Source: Mesorhizobium sp. WSM3859 (GTDB taxonomy: Bacteria; Pseudomonadota; Alphaproteobacteria; Rhizobiales; Rhizobiaceae). Taken from it: a stretch of DNA of 64,000 bases. This document shows positions 1 through 8,102 of the stretch, piece by piece. The stretch spans positions 1 to 64,000 of the forward strand of contig NZ_NSGG01000010.1 of NCBI RefSeq assembly GCF_002295065.1. The letters are read 5' to 3'. Within the stretch, counting starts at the first letter, position 1. The number at the start of each line of letters is the position of its first letter. The translations under genes were made by a program, and so were the position numbers. Under the pieces are notes generated by a model. That model had not been told where the DNA came from, searched no databases, and saw only the letters and a program-made list of their open reading frames with translations.

Positions 1-56
1 GCGCGAGCCACCACGAAAACGCAAGTTTCAAGCCATGCCAAAGCTATCTTAGCGCA

Positions 57-187
57 TATGCCCTCAAGGGGGAGATTAGCAGTTTCGGCGCCGCCCTCAT
101 CCTACGACGTTAGTGACTGGCGAAAGCGGCGGCGATAGCTGATCTCCCCCCTTGCGGGGGAGATGTCCGGCAGGACAGAGGGGGGTG
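57..187. repeat. Palindromic intergenic repeat, family A, copy 1 (left end incomplete)
   Basis: A GC-rich element with a CTCAAGGGGGAGATT arm, a middle containing GGCGAAAGCGGCGGCGA, and a right arm CTCCCCCCTTGCGGGGGAG followed by TGTCCGGCAGGACAGAG. The same modules occur in the same order at 12959-13116 and in variant form at 1316-1470. This copy lacks the outermost left arm seen at 12959. It fills most of the first 221 bases, where no gene was recognised. It could act as a transcript end for the convergent gene at 222-1199, but no T-tract is seen. Confidence 0.75.
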
Positions 188-221
188 TGACGGATCTCGG
201 CGCTTATTGTGCAGAGCGCTC

Positions 222-1199
222 CTACGCCGCCGCCATAATCTCCGCATAGGTGCTGAAATCGACATTGCCGCCGGACAGCACGACGGCAACAGTTTTGCCG
301 GCGAGGTCGATCTCGCCGGAGGAGAGCGCGGCAAGGGCGACGCAGCCGCCCGGTTCGACCACCAGCTTGAGATGGGCCATGGCGTCGCGCATCGCCTGGG
401 CGACGGCCTCGTCGGAGACGGCTATGGCGCCGGCGAGATTGCGGCGGTTGATCTCGAAGGTGATCAGGCCCGGCTCCGCGGTGAGGATCGCGTCGCAGAT
501 CGAGCTGTGGCCGGGTTCGTTCGCGACCCTTTCGCCCTTGGCCAGCGAGCGGCGCGTGTCGTCGAAGTGCTCCGGCTCGACCGCCCAGACTTGGGTGTTC
601 GGCGAGGCGTCCTTGACCGCGACGGAAATGCCGCTCGACAGGCCGCCGCCGCCGCAAGGCACGACGACGGCGTCGAGCGTCACGCCCAGCGCCTTCGCCT
701 GCCGCATCAATTCCAGCCCGATCGTGCCCTGGCCAGCGATGATGGCCGGATCGTCGAAGGGCGGCACCAGCGCCATGCCCTGTTCGATATAGGGGCGCAC
801 GACCGTCATGCGGTCATCCTTGAAGCGGTCGAACGGCACCACCTCGGCGCCCATCCTGCGGACATTGCCGATTTTCATCGCCGGCGCGTCGGCCGGCATG
901 GCGATCACCGCCTTGACGCCGAATATCGCGGCCGACGCCGCCACCCCCTGCGCATGGTTGCCGGAGGAGAAGGCGACGACGCCGCGGCTGCGCTCTTCCT
1001 CGCTGAGCGACGACAATTTGTTATAGGCGCCGCGGATCTTGAAGGAACCGGTGCGCTGCAGCGTCTCCGGCTTGAACAGGATGCGCACGCCATGGCGCTT
1101 GTTGAGCTCGGGCGATTCGATCAGCGGCGTTTCGACGATCAGGCCGGAAAGCCGCGCGGCGGCGGCGCGGATGTCGGAGATGCCGGGCAGGGTGGTCAT
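222..1199 (-). CDS. Threonine/serine dehydratase-like PLP enzyme (fold type II)
   Basis: A 325-residue pyridoxal-phosphate enzyme of the threonine dehydratase/serine racemase family, which deaminates threonine or serine to a 2-oxo acid and ammonia in the cytosol. The Schiff-base lysine is K54 in GSFKIRGA, the substrate loop is SSGNHAQG (78-85), and the phosphate-binding glycine loop is GGGGLSSG (183-190). There is no C-terminal ACT regulatory domain, so it resembles the short catabolic or serine-racemase-like enzymes rather than biosynthetic IlvA. The start MTTLPGISD was chosen because the upstream open frame is formed by repeat sequence. Hydroxyaspartate ammonia-lyase activity is possible; the exact substrate cannot be read from sequence. 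Confidence 0.88.
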   Translation of the reverse strand: MTTLPGISDIRAAAARLSGLIVETPLIESPELNKRHGVRILFKPETLQRTGSFKIRGAYNKLSSLSEEERSRGVVAFSSGNHAQGVAASAAIFGVKAVIAMPADAPAMKIGNVRRMGAEVVPFDRFKDDRMTVVRPYIEQGMALVPPFDDPAIIAGQGTIGLELMRQAKALGVTLDAVVVPCGGGGLSSGISVAVKDASPNTQVWAVEPEHFDDTRRSLAKGERVANEPGHSSICDAILTAEPGLITFEINRRNLAGAIAVSDEAVAQAMRDAMAHLKLVVEPGGCVALAALSSGEIDLAGKTVAVVLSGGNVDFSTYAEIMAAA

Positions 1200-1315
1200 G
1201 GTGTGCCTCGTGATCTGAGCGCGTCTATGTGCACGCAAACCGAGGCGGCGCGCGAACGAAAAAATGTGATGGAGACAAGGTTGGTTGGCAGTTTTGGAAG
1301 TTGGCGTTCCTTCGC

Positions 1316-1470
1316 GCCCCCCTCTGTCCTGCCGGACATCTCCCCCACATGGGGGGAGATCAGACGTCACGCCGGCTTTCGCCAATCTCCCAGGTCGCAA
1401 GAATGGGCGGGCGCCGAAACAGCTAATCTCCCCCCTCGTGGGGGAGATGGCCGGCAGGCCAGAGAGGGGT
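1316..1470. repeat. Palindromic intergenic repeat, family A, copy 2
   Basis: Begins CCCCCTCTGTCCTGCCGGAC, has arms CTCCCCC-ACAT-GGGGGGAG and CTCCCCCCTCGTGGGGGAG, and ends GGCCGGCAGGCCAGAGAGG. It is a close relative of 12959-13116 with a different hinge. It lies upstream of the dehydratase gene at 222-1199 and, with copy 3, accounts for most of the gene-free stretch 1200-1699. Confidence 0.8.
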
Positions 1471-1562
1471 GCTGTCCCGCCGACATATCAGCCGTTCAAT
1501 GCTCAGCACGCTTGCAAGTTGCTGGCTCCTCCAGGTTTTCCGGAAAGGCTGGCGTTCCTTCA

Positions 1563-1630
1563 CACCCCCCTCTGTCCTGCCGGACATCTCCCCCGCAAGG
1601 GGGGAGATTGGCAGCTTCCGCGCCGGCGCC
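1563..1630. repeat. Palindromic intergenic repeat, family A, half copy
   Basis: Only one arm is present: CCCCCCTCTGTCCTGCCGG, then CTCCCCC-GCAA-GGGGGGAG, then a tail GATTGGCAGCTTCCGCGCCG that matches the hinge side of 12959-13116. The second arm is missing, so this is a half element in the same intergenic region as copy 2. Confidence 0.75.
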
Positions 1631-1699
1631 ATTCGCAGCAAAGGCCATGCTAGCGATTTTGCCGTGAGAACCTCCTCTGATCCTCCAACGAACCGCCCC

Positions 1700-2023
1700 C
1701 TACCCCAGCAGCGTCGGTGCCCGCTTCTTGCCGCCGAGGTTGCGCCAGGTGTTGAAACGGTGGGTGGCGGCGGCGAAGGATATCTTCATCTGCTGGGAAA
1801 CCGTGTAGCGCGACTTGCCTTCGTCGAACATGCGGTAGCAGCACTCAGCGCCTTCCTCGGTCAGCTTGCCGTCCGGCGTCTTGTTGTGCGGGTTGGCCGG
1901 ATCGAATTTCTCGAGCTGTTCTTCGACCAGGCCCTTCAGGCGCTGCAGGTCGGCCTCGATGCTGGCGATGAGATCGAGCACCGGTTTGGCGTCGAATGCG
2001 TGCGGCGGTTTCTTCTCCGTCAT
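1700..2023 (-). CDS. Conserved hypothetical protein, 107 aa
   Basis: A 107-residue soluble protein with no signal peptide or membrane segment. The N-terminal half (about residues 10-45) is an acidic, leucine-spaced helix that could form a coiled coil. The middle carries EEGAECCYRMFDEGKSRY and a C-terminal basic stretch ending KKRAPTLLG. I do not recognise the family. The ATG at 2023 has purine-rich sequence upstream, and the gene lies between family A repeats and the divergent mbfA promoter region. Codon use fits the neighbours, which supports a real gene. Confidence 0.6.
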   Translation of the reverse strand: MTEKKPPHAFDAKPVLDLIASIEADLQRLKGLVEEQLEKFDPANPHNKTPDGKLTEEGAECCYRMFDEGKSRYTVSQQMKISFAAATHRFNTWRNLGGKKRAPTLLG

Positions 2024-2168
2024 TGCGTTGGTCTCCTTCGATTTCGGCTGTCGCGTCTATATAGGCTAACATTCGGCAATAATGAAGGGCCGGTCCGATC
2101 ACGCCCGGTCATCCATTTTCGCGCGCGGCCCGTGGCGTTCGCAATTGACGTTGGGCGCTTGAAACCAT

Positions 2169-2189
2169 AGTTTAGAATTATTCTAAACT
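2169..2189. promoter_or_regulatory. Irr/ICE-like iron-control palindrome upstream of mbfA
   Basis: A perfect 21-bp palindrome with arms AGTTTAGAAT and ATTCTAAACT around a single central base, ending 14 bases before the mbfA start codon. It matches the TTTAGAA/TTCTAAA pattern of the iron control element bound by the Fur-family heme-responsive regulator Irr in rhizobia. Irr is known to repress mbfA in Agrobacterium and Bradyrhizobium. The position suggests it overlaps the transcription start or early leader. Binding itself is inferred. Confidence 0.85.
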
Positions 2190-2203
2190 AGAGTGATCCC
2201 ATC

Positions 2204-3187
2204 ATGCTTTCCCGTGTTTTCGGCTTCGGCCGCCGTTCCTTCGATTCGCTGTCGGAGCAGGAAATCCTGGCGCTGGCGATCTCCTCCGAGGAGGATGACG
2301 GGCGCATCTACCGCGCCTATGCCGATGGCCTGGCGCAGGACTTTCCGCAATCGGCCAAGGTGTTCGAGGCGATGGCCGAGGAGGAGGACGGCCATCGCGA
2401 CTCGCTGATCGAGCTTCACCGCAAGCGCTTCGGCGACCGCATTCCGTTGATCCGGCGCGAGCATGTGAGGGGCTATTACGAGCGCAAGCCGGACTGGCTG
2501 GTGCGGCCGCTCGGCATCGAGCATGTGCGCCGGCAGGCCGAGGATATGGAGCGGCAGGCCTACCGCTTCTATGTCGAGGCCGCCAAGCGCACCACCGACG
2601 CCTCGACGCGCAAATTGCTCGACGATCTCGCTTTGGCCGAGCAAGGCCATGAGAGTTCGGCGCATGAACTGGAGCAGGAGCATGTTCCGGGCGAGGTCAA
2701 GGCCGAGGAAGCGAGCGCCGAGCAGCGCCAGTTCATCCTCACCTATGTTCAGCCGGGGCTGGCCGGACTGATGGACGGCTCGGTCTCGACGCTGGCGCCG
2801 ATCTTCGCTGCCGCTTTCGCAACCCATGCGACATTCCAGACTTTCCTTGTCGGCCTCGCCGCCTCGATCGGCGCCGGCATCTCGATGGGCTTCACCGAAG
2901 TGGCCTCCGACGACGGCAAGCTTTCGGGGCGCGGTTCGCCGATCAAGCGCGGCTTGACCGTCGGCATCATGACGACGCTGGGCGGGCTCGGCCACGCGCT
3001 GCCCTACCTCATCCCCCATTTCTGGACGGCCACGATCGTCGCCGCGGTGGTTGTGTTTTTCGAGCTCTGGGCGATCGCCTTCATCCAGAACCGCTACATG
3101 CAGACGCCGTTCTGGCGCGCCGCCTTCCAGGTGGTGCTGGGCGGCGCGCTGGTGTTCGGGGCGGGGGTGCTGATCGGGAACGCGTAG
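2204..3187 (+). CDS. mbfA: MbfA: membrane-bound ferritin, iron exporter (ferritin-like + VIT1 domain)
   Basis: A 327-residue fusion. Residues about 14-165 form an erythrin/ferritin-like di-iron domain with carboxylate ligands in SEEDD (28-32), AEEEDGH (58-64), AEDMERQ (112-118) and AEQGHE (145-150). Residues about 175-327 form a VIT1/CCC1-type membrane domain beginning QPGLAGLMDGSV, with several hydrophobic segments. Characterised MbfA proteins of Bradyrhizobium and Agrobacterium export iron across the inner membrane and protect against iron and peroxide stress. The upstream Irr-like palindrome fits that role. The ATG at 2204 directly follows the operator; its ribosome-binding site is weak. 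Confidence 0.93.
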   Translation: MLSRVFGFGRRSFDSLSEQEILALAISSEEDDGRIYRAYADGLAQDFPQSAKVFEAMAEEEDGHRDSLIELHRKRFGDRIPLIRREHVRGYYERKPDWLVRPLGIEHVRRQAEDMERQAYRFYVEAAKRTTDASTRKLLDDLALAEQGHESSAHELEQEHVPGEVKAEEASAEQRQFILTYVQPGLAGLMDGSVSTLAPIFAAAFATHATFQTFLVGLAASIGAGISMGFTEVASDDGKLSGRGSPIKRGLTVGIMTTLGGLGHALPYLIPHFWTATIVAAVVVFFELWAIAFIQNRYMQTPFWRAAFQVVLGGALVFGAGVLIGNA

Positions 3188-3197
3188 GCGCCGCGTC

Positions 3198-4415
3198 CTA
3201 CTGCGTCAGCACGGTTTGCGACGGGCGCTGGTTATAGTCGCACTTGCCGGTGGTAGTGTAGAAGAAGTCGGCGTTGCTGACATCGGCGGGCACCGGGTTG
3301 CCGCCGTCTTCCCAGGCCTGGTAGCCGGTCTGGCCGCAGGGCACCGCGGTGAAGATGTTGACGGTCTGGCCGGTCGCCACCTCCGGCATGTTGGTGTCGC
3401 TGGCGCCGATATAGAGCCGGTTCGAGGTGGAGGGATCGTTCGACTTCAGCACCTTCGGATTGCCTGACGGCACATCCATCTCGAGATAGAGCTGGTCCAT
3501 CTGGCTGACGTCGATCACAGCGCCGGCGCTATTGGCGGGACTGAACGTGCTGGTGCAGGTGGTGTTGAAGTAGATCGTCTTGCCGGTTCTCTTGTCATAG
3601 GTGCTGCCGGGGATAGATCCGGCCGGCGGGTTGCTGAAAGCGCTGGTCGAGCCGGTCGTGTTGCATGTCTGCCGCTGGACCTGCGTCTGCGTGCTGCCGT
3701 TCACCGTGGAGACGGTGGTGGTTCCGTAGCCCTTCGGCTCGCTCACCGTATAGCTGGTGTTGCCCACCTTGTAGGTATAGTTGAAGGGAACGTAGGTGTA
3801 GTCGATCTTCATCAGGTTCTGGGCGCTCGCCTGGGCGAACTTGTTGCCGTAGAGATACATGGTCTTGTTCCAGTAGCCTGACACCTTCGTCACCTTGAAG
3901 GTGGACTGCACCAGTGCCGGCGTCTTGCGCACCGCGGAGGCGACGCCGACCTGCACCGTGTTGATGCGGGCGATCTGCATGAAGTTGGTCGGCATCGGAT
4001 AGCTGGCCGTGGCGCCGAAGGTCGCCGAGCCGTCGGCGGCGACATTGACGCTGGTGAGCGTCGCCGTGCCTTGCCCGCTATTGGCCACATAGGCCTGTTG
4101 CAGCGACGTCTGCCGGTCGGCAAAAGCCGTGGTGGTGGGCAGCGTGGTGATCGAGATGATCGCGGCGTCGAGCGCGTTCTGCATGTCGCTGCGGGTCGTC
4201 ACCGCCGAGGTGTAGTCGACCGAAAAGCCGACTGCCGTCACCAGCGGGATCGTCAGCAGTACCATCATCGGCATGATCGAGCCGTCGCGGCTGGCGAGGA
4301 AGCGCCTCGCCGCTCCGGCCACCCCGGCCGGGCTGAACTTTCGGACTGAACTGGGCATGCTTAAGGCCTTCATCATCGCGGCATCGAGCCGGTTTACCAT
4401 CCGGGCGCGGAGCAT
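3198..4415 (-). CDS. TadE/TadG-like pilus-assembly or secreted protein
   Basis: A 405-residue protein with the type-IVb-pilin-like N-terminal segment of TadE/TadG proteins: FLASRDGSIMPMM followed by one hydrophobic helix (about residues 48-70) and a helical stretch SDMQNALDAA. The rest (about 100-405) is Thr/Ser/Asn-rich, typical of the exported part of TadG. No tad/cpa genes are nearby, so it is an orphan. Three Met codons precede the hydrophobic helix; the first was used, and the true start may be some 5-20 codons later. Exported localisation is inferred; function is unknown. Confidence 0.75.
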   Translation of the reverse strand: MLRARMVNRLDAAMMKALSMPSSVRKFSPAGVAGAARRFLASRDGSIMPMMVLLTIPLVTAVGFSVDYTSAVTTRSDMQNALDAAIISITTLPTTTAFADRQTSLQQAYVANSGQGTATLTSVNVAADGSATFGATASYPMPTNFMQIARINTVQVGVASAVRKTPALVQSTFKVTKVSGYWNKTMYLYGNKFAQASAQNLMKIDYTYVPFNYTYKVGNTSYTVSEPKGYGTTTVSTVNGSTQTQVQRQTCNTTGSTSAFSNPPAGSIPGSTYDKRTGKTIYFNTTCTSTFSPANSAGAVIDVSQMDQLYLEMDVPSGNPKVLKSNDPSTSNRLYIGASDTNMPEVATGQTVNIFTAVPCGQTGYQAWEDGGNPVPADVSNADFFYTTTGKCDYNQRPSQTVLTQ

Positions 4416-4475
4416 GCCCTAAAGCGGTGCACGAATGTTTAAGCGCATTTGAATGTTTTGGGAGCGGGGCGCCAT

Positions 4476-4624
4476 CTTCCCTTCCCCCCTTGTGGGGGAA
4501 GGTGGCCGCGCAGCGGCCGGATGAGGGGTGCTCCAGGGAATGCAGACCTCTCACTCCGCTGGAACACCCCTCATCCGTCTCGGCGCTGGCGCGCCGAGCC
4601 ACCTTCTCCCACAAGGGGAGAAGG
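4476..4624. repeat. Palindromic intergenic repeat, family B, complete copy
   Basis: Left arm: CTTCCCCCCTTGTGGGGGAAG, then GGATGAGGGGTGCTCCAG. Short hinge around ATGCAGACCTCTCA. Right arm, inverted: CTGGAACACCCCTCATCC, then CCACCTTCTCCCACAAGGGG. The two arms can pair over about 60 bases. Complete copies also occur at 9916-10174 and 15406-15553, and half copies flank the DUF559 genes. It lies between the TadG-like gene and lepA and partly overlaps an upstream extension of the lepA frame, which is why that extension was not used. Confidence 0.85.
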
Positions 4625-4674
4625 AAAAGAGGCTACGCTTGCCCCTCAACCCCGCCCCTGCTAAAGCGCGCCGC

Positions 4675-6480
4675 ATGACGACGCCCCTCGACCACATCCG
4701 CAATTTCTCCATCGTCGCCCATATCGACCATGGCAAATCCACGCTTGCCGACCGGCTGATCCAGCTCACCGGCGCGCTGGAGGAGCGCGACATGAAGGAG
4801 CAGGTGCTGGACTCGATGGATATCGAGCGCGAGCGCGGCATCACCATCAAGGCCCAGACCGTGAGGCTCAACTACCGCGCCAGGAACGGCGAGGACTATG
4901 TGCTGAACCTCATCGACACCCCCGGCCATGTCGACTTCGCCTATGAGGTGTCGCGTTCGCTCGCCGCCTGCGAGGGCTCGCTCTTGGTGGTCGACGCCAG
5001 CCAGGGCGTCGAGGCGCAGACGCTGGCGAACGTCTACCAGGCCATCGACAACAACCACGAGATCGTCGTGGTGCTGAACAAGGTCGACCTGCCGGCGGCC
5101 GAGCCCGAGCGCATCCGCGAGCAGGTGGAGGAGGTGATCGGCCTCGACGCCTCCAATGCCGTGCTGATCTCGGCCAAGACCGGCCTTGGCGTGCCGGACG
5201 TGCTGGAGGCGATCGTCCACCAGCTGCCGCCGCCGCGCGAGGGCGACATCGCGGCGCCCTTGAAGGCGATGCTGGTCGACTCCTGGTACGACGCCTATCT
5301 CGGCGTCATCGTGCTGGTCCGCATCATCGACGGCGTGATGAAGAAGGGCCAGACCATCCGCATGATGGGCACCGGCGCGAAATATCTCGTCGAGCGTACC
5401 GGCGTGTTCAAGCCGGCCCGCGTCAATGTCGACGAGCTCGGCCCCGGCGAGTTCGGCTTCTTCACCGGCTCGATCAAGGAAGTGGCCGACACCCGCGTCG
5501 GCGATACCATCACCGAGGACCGCCGCCCGACGCAAAAGGCGCTGCCCGGCTTCAAGCCGGCGCAGCCGGTGGTGTTCTGCGGCCTGTTCCCGGTCGACGC
5601 CGCCGATTTCGAGGATCTGCGCGCCGCCGTCGGCAAGCTTCGCCTCAACGACGCGTCCTTCTCCTATGAAATGGAAACCTCCGCCGCGCTCGGCTTCGGC
5701 TATCGCTGCGGCTTCCTCGGCCTGTTGCATCTGGAGATCATCCAGGAGCGGCTGGAGCGCGAGTTCAACCTCGACCTCATCGCCACCGCGCCTTCCGTCG
5801 TCTACCGGCTGCTCCTGAACGACGGCACGGTGAAGGAACTGCACAACCCGGCCGACATGCCCGACGTGGTGAAAATCTCGGCGATCGAGGAGCCGTGGAT
5901 CCGCGCCACCATCCTCACCCCTGACGACTATCTCGGCGGCATCCTAAAACTCTGCCAGGACAGGCGCGGCATCCAGGCCGATCTTTCCTACGTGGGAAAA
6001 CGCGCCATGCTCACCTACGACCTGCCGCTCAACGAGGTCGTCTTCGATTTCTACGATCGCCTGAAGTCGATCTCCAAGGGCTACGCCTCCTTCGACTATC
6101 ATTTGACCGACTATCGCGAGGGCGACCTGGTGAAGATGTCGATCCTGGTCAACGAGGAGCCGGTCGACGCGCTCTCCATGCTGGTGCACCGCACGGCAGC
6201 CGAAAAGCGCGGCCGCGCCATGTGCGAGAAGCTGAAGGAGCTGATCCCGCACCATCTGTTCAAGATCCCGATCCAGGCCGCGATCGGCGGCAAGGTCATC
6301 GCTCGCGAAACCATCTCGGCGCTGCGCAAGGACGTCACCGCCAAATGCTACGGCGGCGACGTGACCCGCAAGCGCAAGCTGCTCGACAAGCAGAAAGAGG
6401 GCAAGAAGCGGATGCGGCAGTTCGGCAAGGTGGATATCCCGCAGGAGGCGTTTATCCAGGCGCTGAAGATGGGGGATTGA
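4675..6480 (+). CDS. lepA: Elongation factor 4 (LepA), ribosome back-translocating GTPase
   Basis: A 601-residue translational GTPase of the usual LepA length. The P-loop AHIDHGKST is at residues 15-23, the switch II motif DTPGH and the NKVD specificity motif follow, and the C-terminus carries the LepA-specific domain with ARETISALRKDVTAKCYGGD and RKRKLLDKQKEGKKRM. Known members bind ribosomes and assist translation or initiation under stress. The start MTTPLDHIRN was chosen over upstream codons because the preceding frame is repeat sequence. The AT-richer island begins directly after its stop codon. Confidence 0.97.
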   Translation: MTTPLDHIRNFSIVAHIDHGKSTLADRLIQLTGALEERDMKEQVLDSMDIERERGITIKAQTVRLNYRARNGEDYVLNLIDTPGHVDFAYEVSRSLAACEGSLLVVDASQGVEAQTLANVYQAIDNNHEIVVVLNKVDLPAAEPERIREQVEEVIGLDASNAVLISAKTGLGVPDVLEAIVHQLPPPREGDIAAPLKAMLVDSWYDAYLGVIVLVRIIDGVMKKGQTIRMMGTGAKYLVERTGVFKPARVNVDELGPGEFGFFTGSIKEVADTRVGDTITEDRRPTQKALPGFKPAQPVVFCGLFPVDAADFEDLRAAVGKLRLNDASFSYEMETSAALGFGYRCGFLGLLHLEIIQERLEREFNLDLIATAPSVVYRLLLNDGTVKELHNPADMPDVVKISAIEEPWIRATILTPDDYLGGILKLCQDRRGIQADLSYVGKRAMLTYDLPLNEVVFDFYDRLKSISKGYASFDYHLTDYREGDLVKMSILVNEEPVDALSMLVHRTAAEKRGRAMCEKLKELIPHHLFKIPIQAAIGGKVIARETISALRKDVTAKCYGGDVTRKRKLLDKQKEGKKRMRQFGKVDIPQEAFIQALKMGD

Positions 6481-6514
6481 GAGAGAAACGTGTTCCTGTT
6501 ATGTTCTGGGTGAA

Positions 6515-7039
6515 ATGAGCTACGACGCCCGCGAAATCGCCAACGTCTTTCTGGATATGGCTGAAGTCAAAGGCCATCGCCTGACGTCTATGGCGTTGCT
6601 GAAGATTCTCTACTTCGCGCACGCCTGGCATCTGGCAAAATATAAGGAGCCGCTGGTAGGCCAGAAGTTCGAAGCCTGGAAGCATGGCCCCGTCAATAGG
6701 GTCGTTTATGATCAAATCAAGCGATTTGGAGCGGGGCCGATCACAGAACGCTTGCAGAAGTTGGATGTTTCGACTGGCGCTTTTATAGAAGCGAAAGCCG
6801 CAATTTACGGAGACCGACTCGTATTTCTGGAGAACGTATTCGCCTATTATTCTGAGTTCCACCCATACAAGCTATCAGATCTAACACACGAGAAAGGCAC
6901 GCCTTGGGATATCGTGTGGAATGCCGCTGAAAAGAACGCGGTCCCGGGCATGTTGATCCCTGACAAACTGATTCTTGAATGGTTTGAAAAAACCGGAGGA
7001 AGGCTCTATCGTTCGGGAGAACAAGGAGCGAACACATGA
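6515..7039 (+). CDS. Panacea-domain (DUF4065/SocA-like) protein, probable antitoxin
   Basis: A 174-residue protein with the Panacea/DUF4065 pattern: an N-terminal helical part with ALLKILYFAHAWHLA (about 28-42) and the conserved FEAWKHGPVNRVVYD (about 53-67). Panacea proteins are known antitoxins or proteolytic adaptors (for example SocA), and the domain is paired with many unrelated toxins in PanAT systems. It starts 34 bases after lepA and overlaps the next gene by four bases, so the two are co-translated. Base composition is more AT-rich than the flanking core genes, suggesting acquisition. Function as an antitoxin is inferred. Confidence 0.85.
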   Translation: MSYDAREIANVFLDMAEVKGHRLTSMALLKILYFAHAWHLAKYKEPLVGQKFEAWKHGPVNRVVYDQIKRFGAGPITERLQKLDVSTGAFIEAKAAIYGDRLVFLENVFAYYSEFHPYKLSDLTHEKGTPWDIVWNAAEKNAVPGMLIPDKLILEWFEKTGGRLYRSGEQGANT

Positions 7040-7740
7040 TTCCCCTTACCAATCCCCCGCTTGTCGAAATCCTGCGAGCCGACACTACGAACGTACAGAC
7101 TGCAGTGCGGTCGCTGCTAGAGTTTTACAACCCGATAGATGGCGGCAAATTCAACTATTTGCGCGCTGTGAAGGCTGTACGGAAAGCATACAAAGGGCTT
7201 CATCGGATAGAGCAACTTTTGGCCGCGCCCCTCTCTGTCCAAGAGCGTGTCGGCTACAAGCCCAATCAGGATGTTATCGCTCTCGCAAGCCCTTTGGCGT
7301 TTGGTCGAAAGACTCAAGTTTTCGATCTAAACGGCCGCCGCTTTCCTTTCGCTCGGGATAGGTTCGCAACGTATAGAATACCATTCTTCTTCACTGAGGG
7401 TGGCGTTGTTAAGCTTTATTTTCTTCAATACAGAAAATCTTTCTTGCTTTCGGAAGATGTCTACTGCGGTATGCTTACGGTGCACAGGAGGTTTCTCCTG
7501 GAGCAAGAGTTTTATGGCGAAACCTGCGACGTCGAATACGTTGACTGCTCGTCGGACGAAGAGGGTGGCTCACGAAATCGTAAGACGTATTCTTCGGCGA
7601 GTTTGGACATGTGGTCAGAGGAGCGGCTTAGAGATCAACTCGGCATAGTGGCGTCCGCCATGGATGAGATTGAAAAGCGCGATCTGAAAGTGAAACGGAT
7701 CAGACCACTTCGAGATGCGGAACTGCCACTGTTTGATTGA
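7036..7740 (+). CDS. Unknown protein coupled to the Panacea gene, candidate toxin
   Basis: A 234-residue protein I do not recognise. Its ATG overlaps the stop of the Panacea gene, with a good AAGGAG site seven bases upstream. It has no signal peptide or clear membrane helix. Aromatic- and basic-rich stretches occur mid-protein (about residues 105-170, including FFFTEGGVVKLYFLQYRK). The C-terminal 45 residues are highly charged and end in ELPLFD. By context it is the partner of a Panacea antitoxin and so may be a toxin; alternatively it is a phage- or defence-related accessory protein. Codon use is AT-richer than the neighbours. Confidence 0.7.
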   Translation: MIPLTNPPLVEILRADTTNVQTAVRSLLEFYNPIDGGKFNYLRAVKAVRKAYKGLHRIEQLLAAPLSVQERVGYKPNQDVIALASPLAFGRKTQVFDLNGRRFPFARDRFATYRIPFFFTEGGVVKLYFLQYRKSFLLSEDVYCGMLTVHRRFLLEQEFYGETCDVEYVDCSSDEEGGSRNRKTYSSASLDMWSEERLRDQLGIVASAMDEIEKRDLKVKRIRPLRDAELPLFD

Positions 7741-7775
7741 GAGGCAAGGCCCCTCTCACTCGGTCGAATGAGTTT

Positions 7776-7792
7776 GTCTCGCCGTGCGAGAC
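7776..7792. promoter_or_regulatory. Short inverted repeat between the two island modules
   Basis: Perfect 7-bp arms GTCTCGC and GCGAGAC around CGT, 36 bases after the preceding stop codon and 107 bases before the small VbhA-like gene. There is no T-run after it, so it is not a convincing intrinsic terminator. It could be an operator for the antitoxin-Fic pair or a weak transcript-end hairpin. Confidence 0.35.
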
Positions 7793-7899
7793 GCGCAACG
7801 GCCTTCATAACAATTTCATTGGCAAATCCGGCGGGCATCGCGCATGCTTGCCAGAGTGATTTGCGTTTGCCAGTTGGGCGATAGGCGCAGGAGGTATCT

Positions 7900-8079
7900 A
7901 TGACTGAGGCACTGAAAAAACTGATTGAAGCCACCAAAACGCTTGATCAGTCAAAGACCGACAAGGAACAGCAACGCCGAAGCTTTGCTTATGGAAACAC
8001 GAAGTTTGAAAACGAGAGGATAACTCGTGAGATGATCGATAAGCAGGCCGAGCTTTTGAGCAAGAACCTAAAAAGGTAG
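7900..8079 (+). CDS. Small VbhA-like antitoxin of the Fic protein (59 aa)
   Basis: A 59-residue charged, helical protein beginning MTEALKKLIEATK, with a strong AGGAGG site seven bases before the ATG. It ends 23 bases before the Fic gene. Residues N33-T-K-F-E37-N38 resemble the Fic inhibitory motif [S/T]xxxE[G/N] of class I antitoxins such as VbhA, with Asn in place of the first Ser/Thr; the preceding SFAYGN is also well placed for the inhibitory helix. In this class the glutamate contacts the second arginine of the Fic motif and blocks ATP positioning. It is inferred to restrain the downstream AMP-transferase. Confidence 0.8.
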   Translation: MTEALKKLIEATKTLDQSKTDKEQQRRSFAYGNTKFENERITREMIDKQAELLSKNLKR

Positions 8080-8102
8080 TTAGCGGCCAAAGGTAATTTA
8101 TT

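Noticed and set aside
7635..7937. A 100-codon minus-strand frame between the two island modules
   Set aside because: It overlaps the ends of two well-supported plus-strand genes and has no ribosome site or homology.
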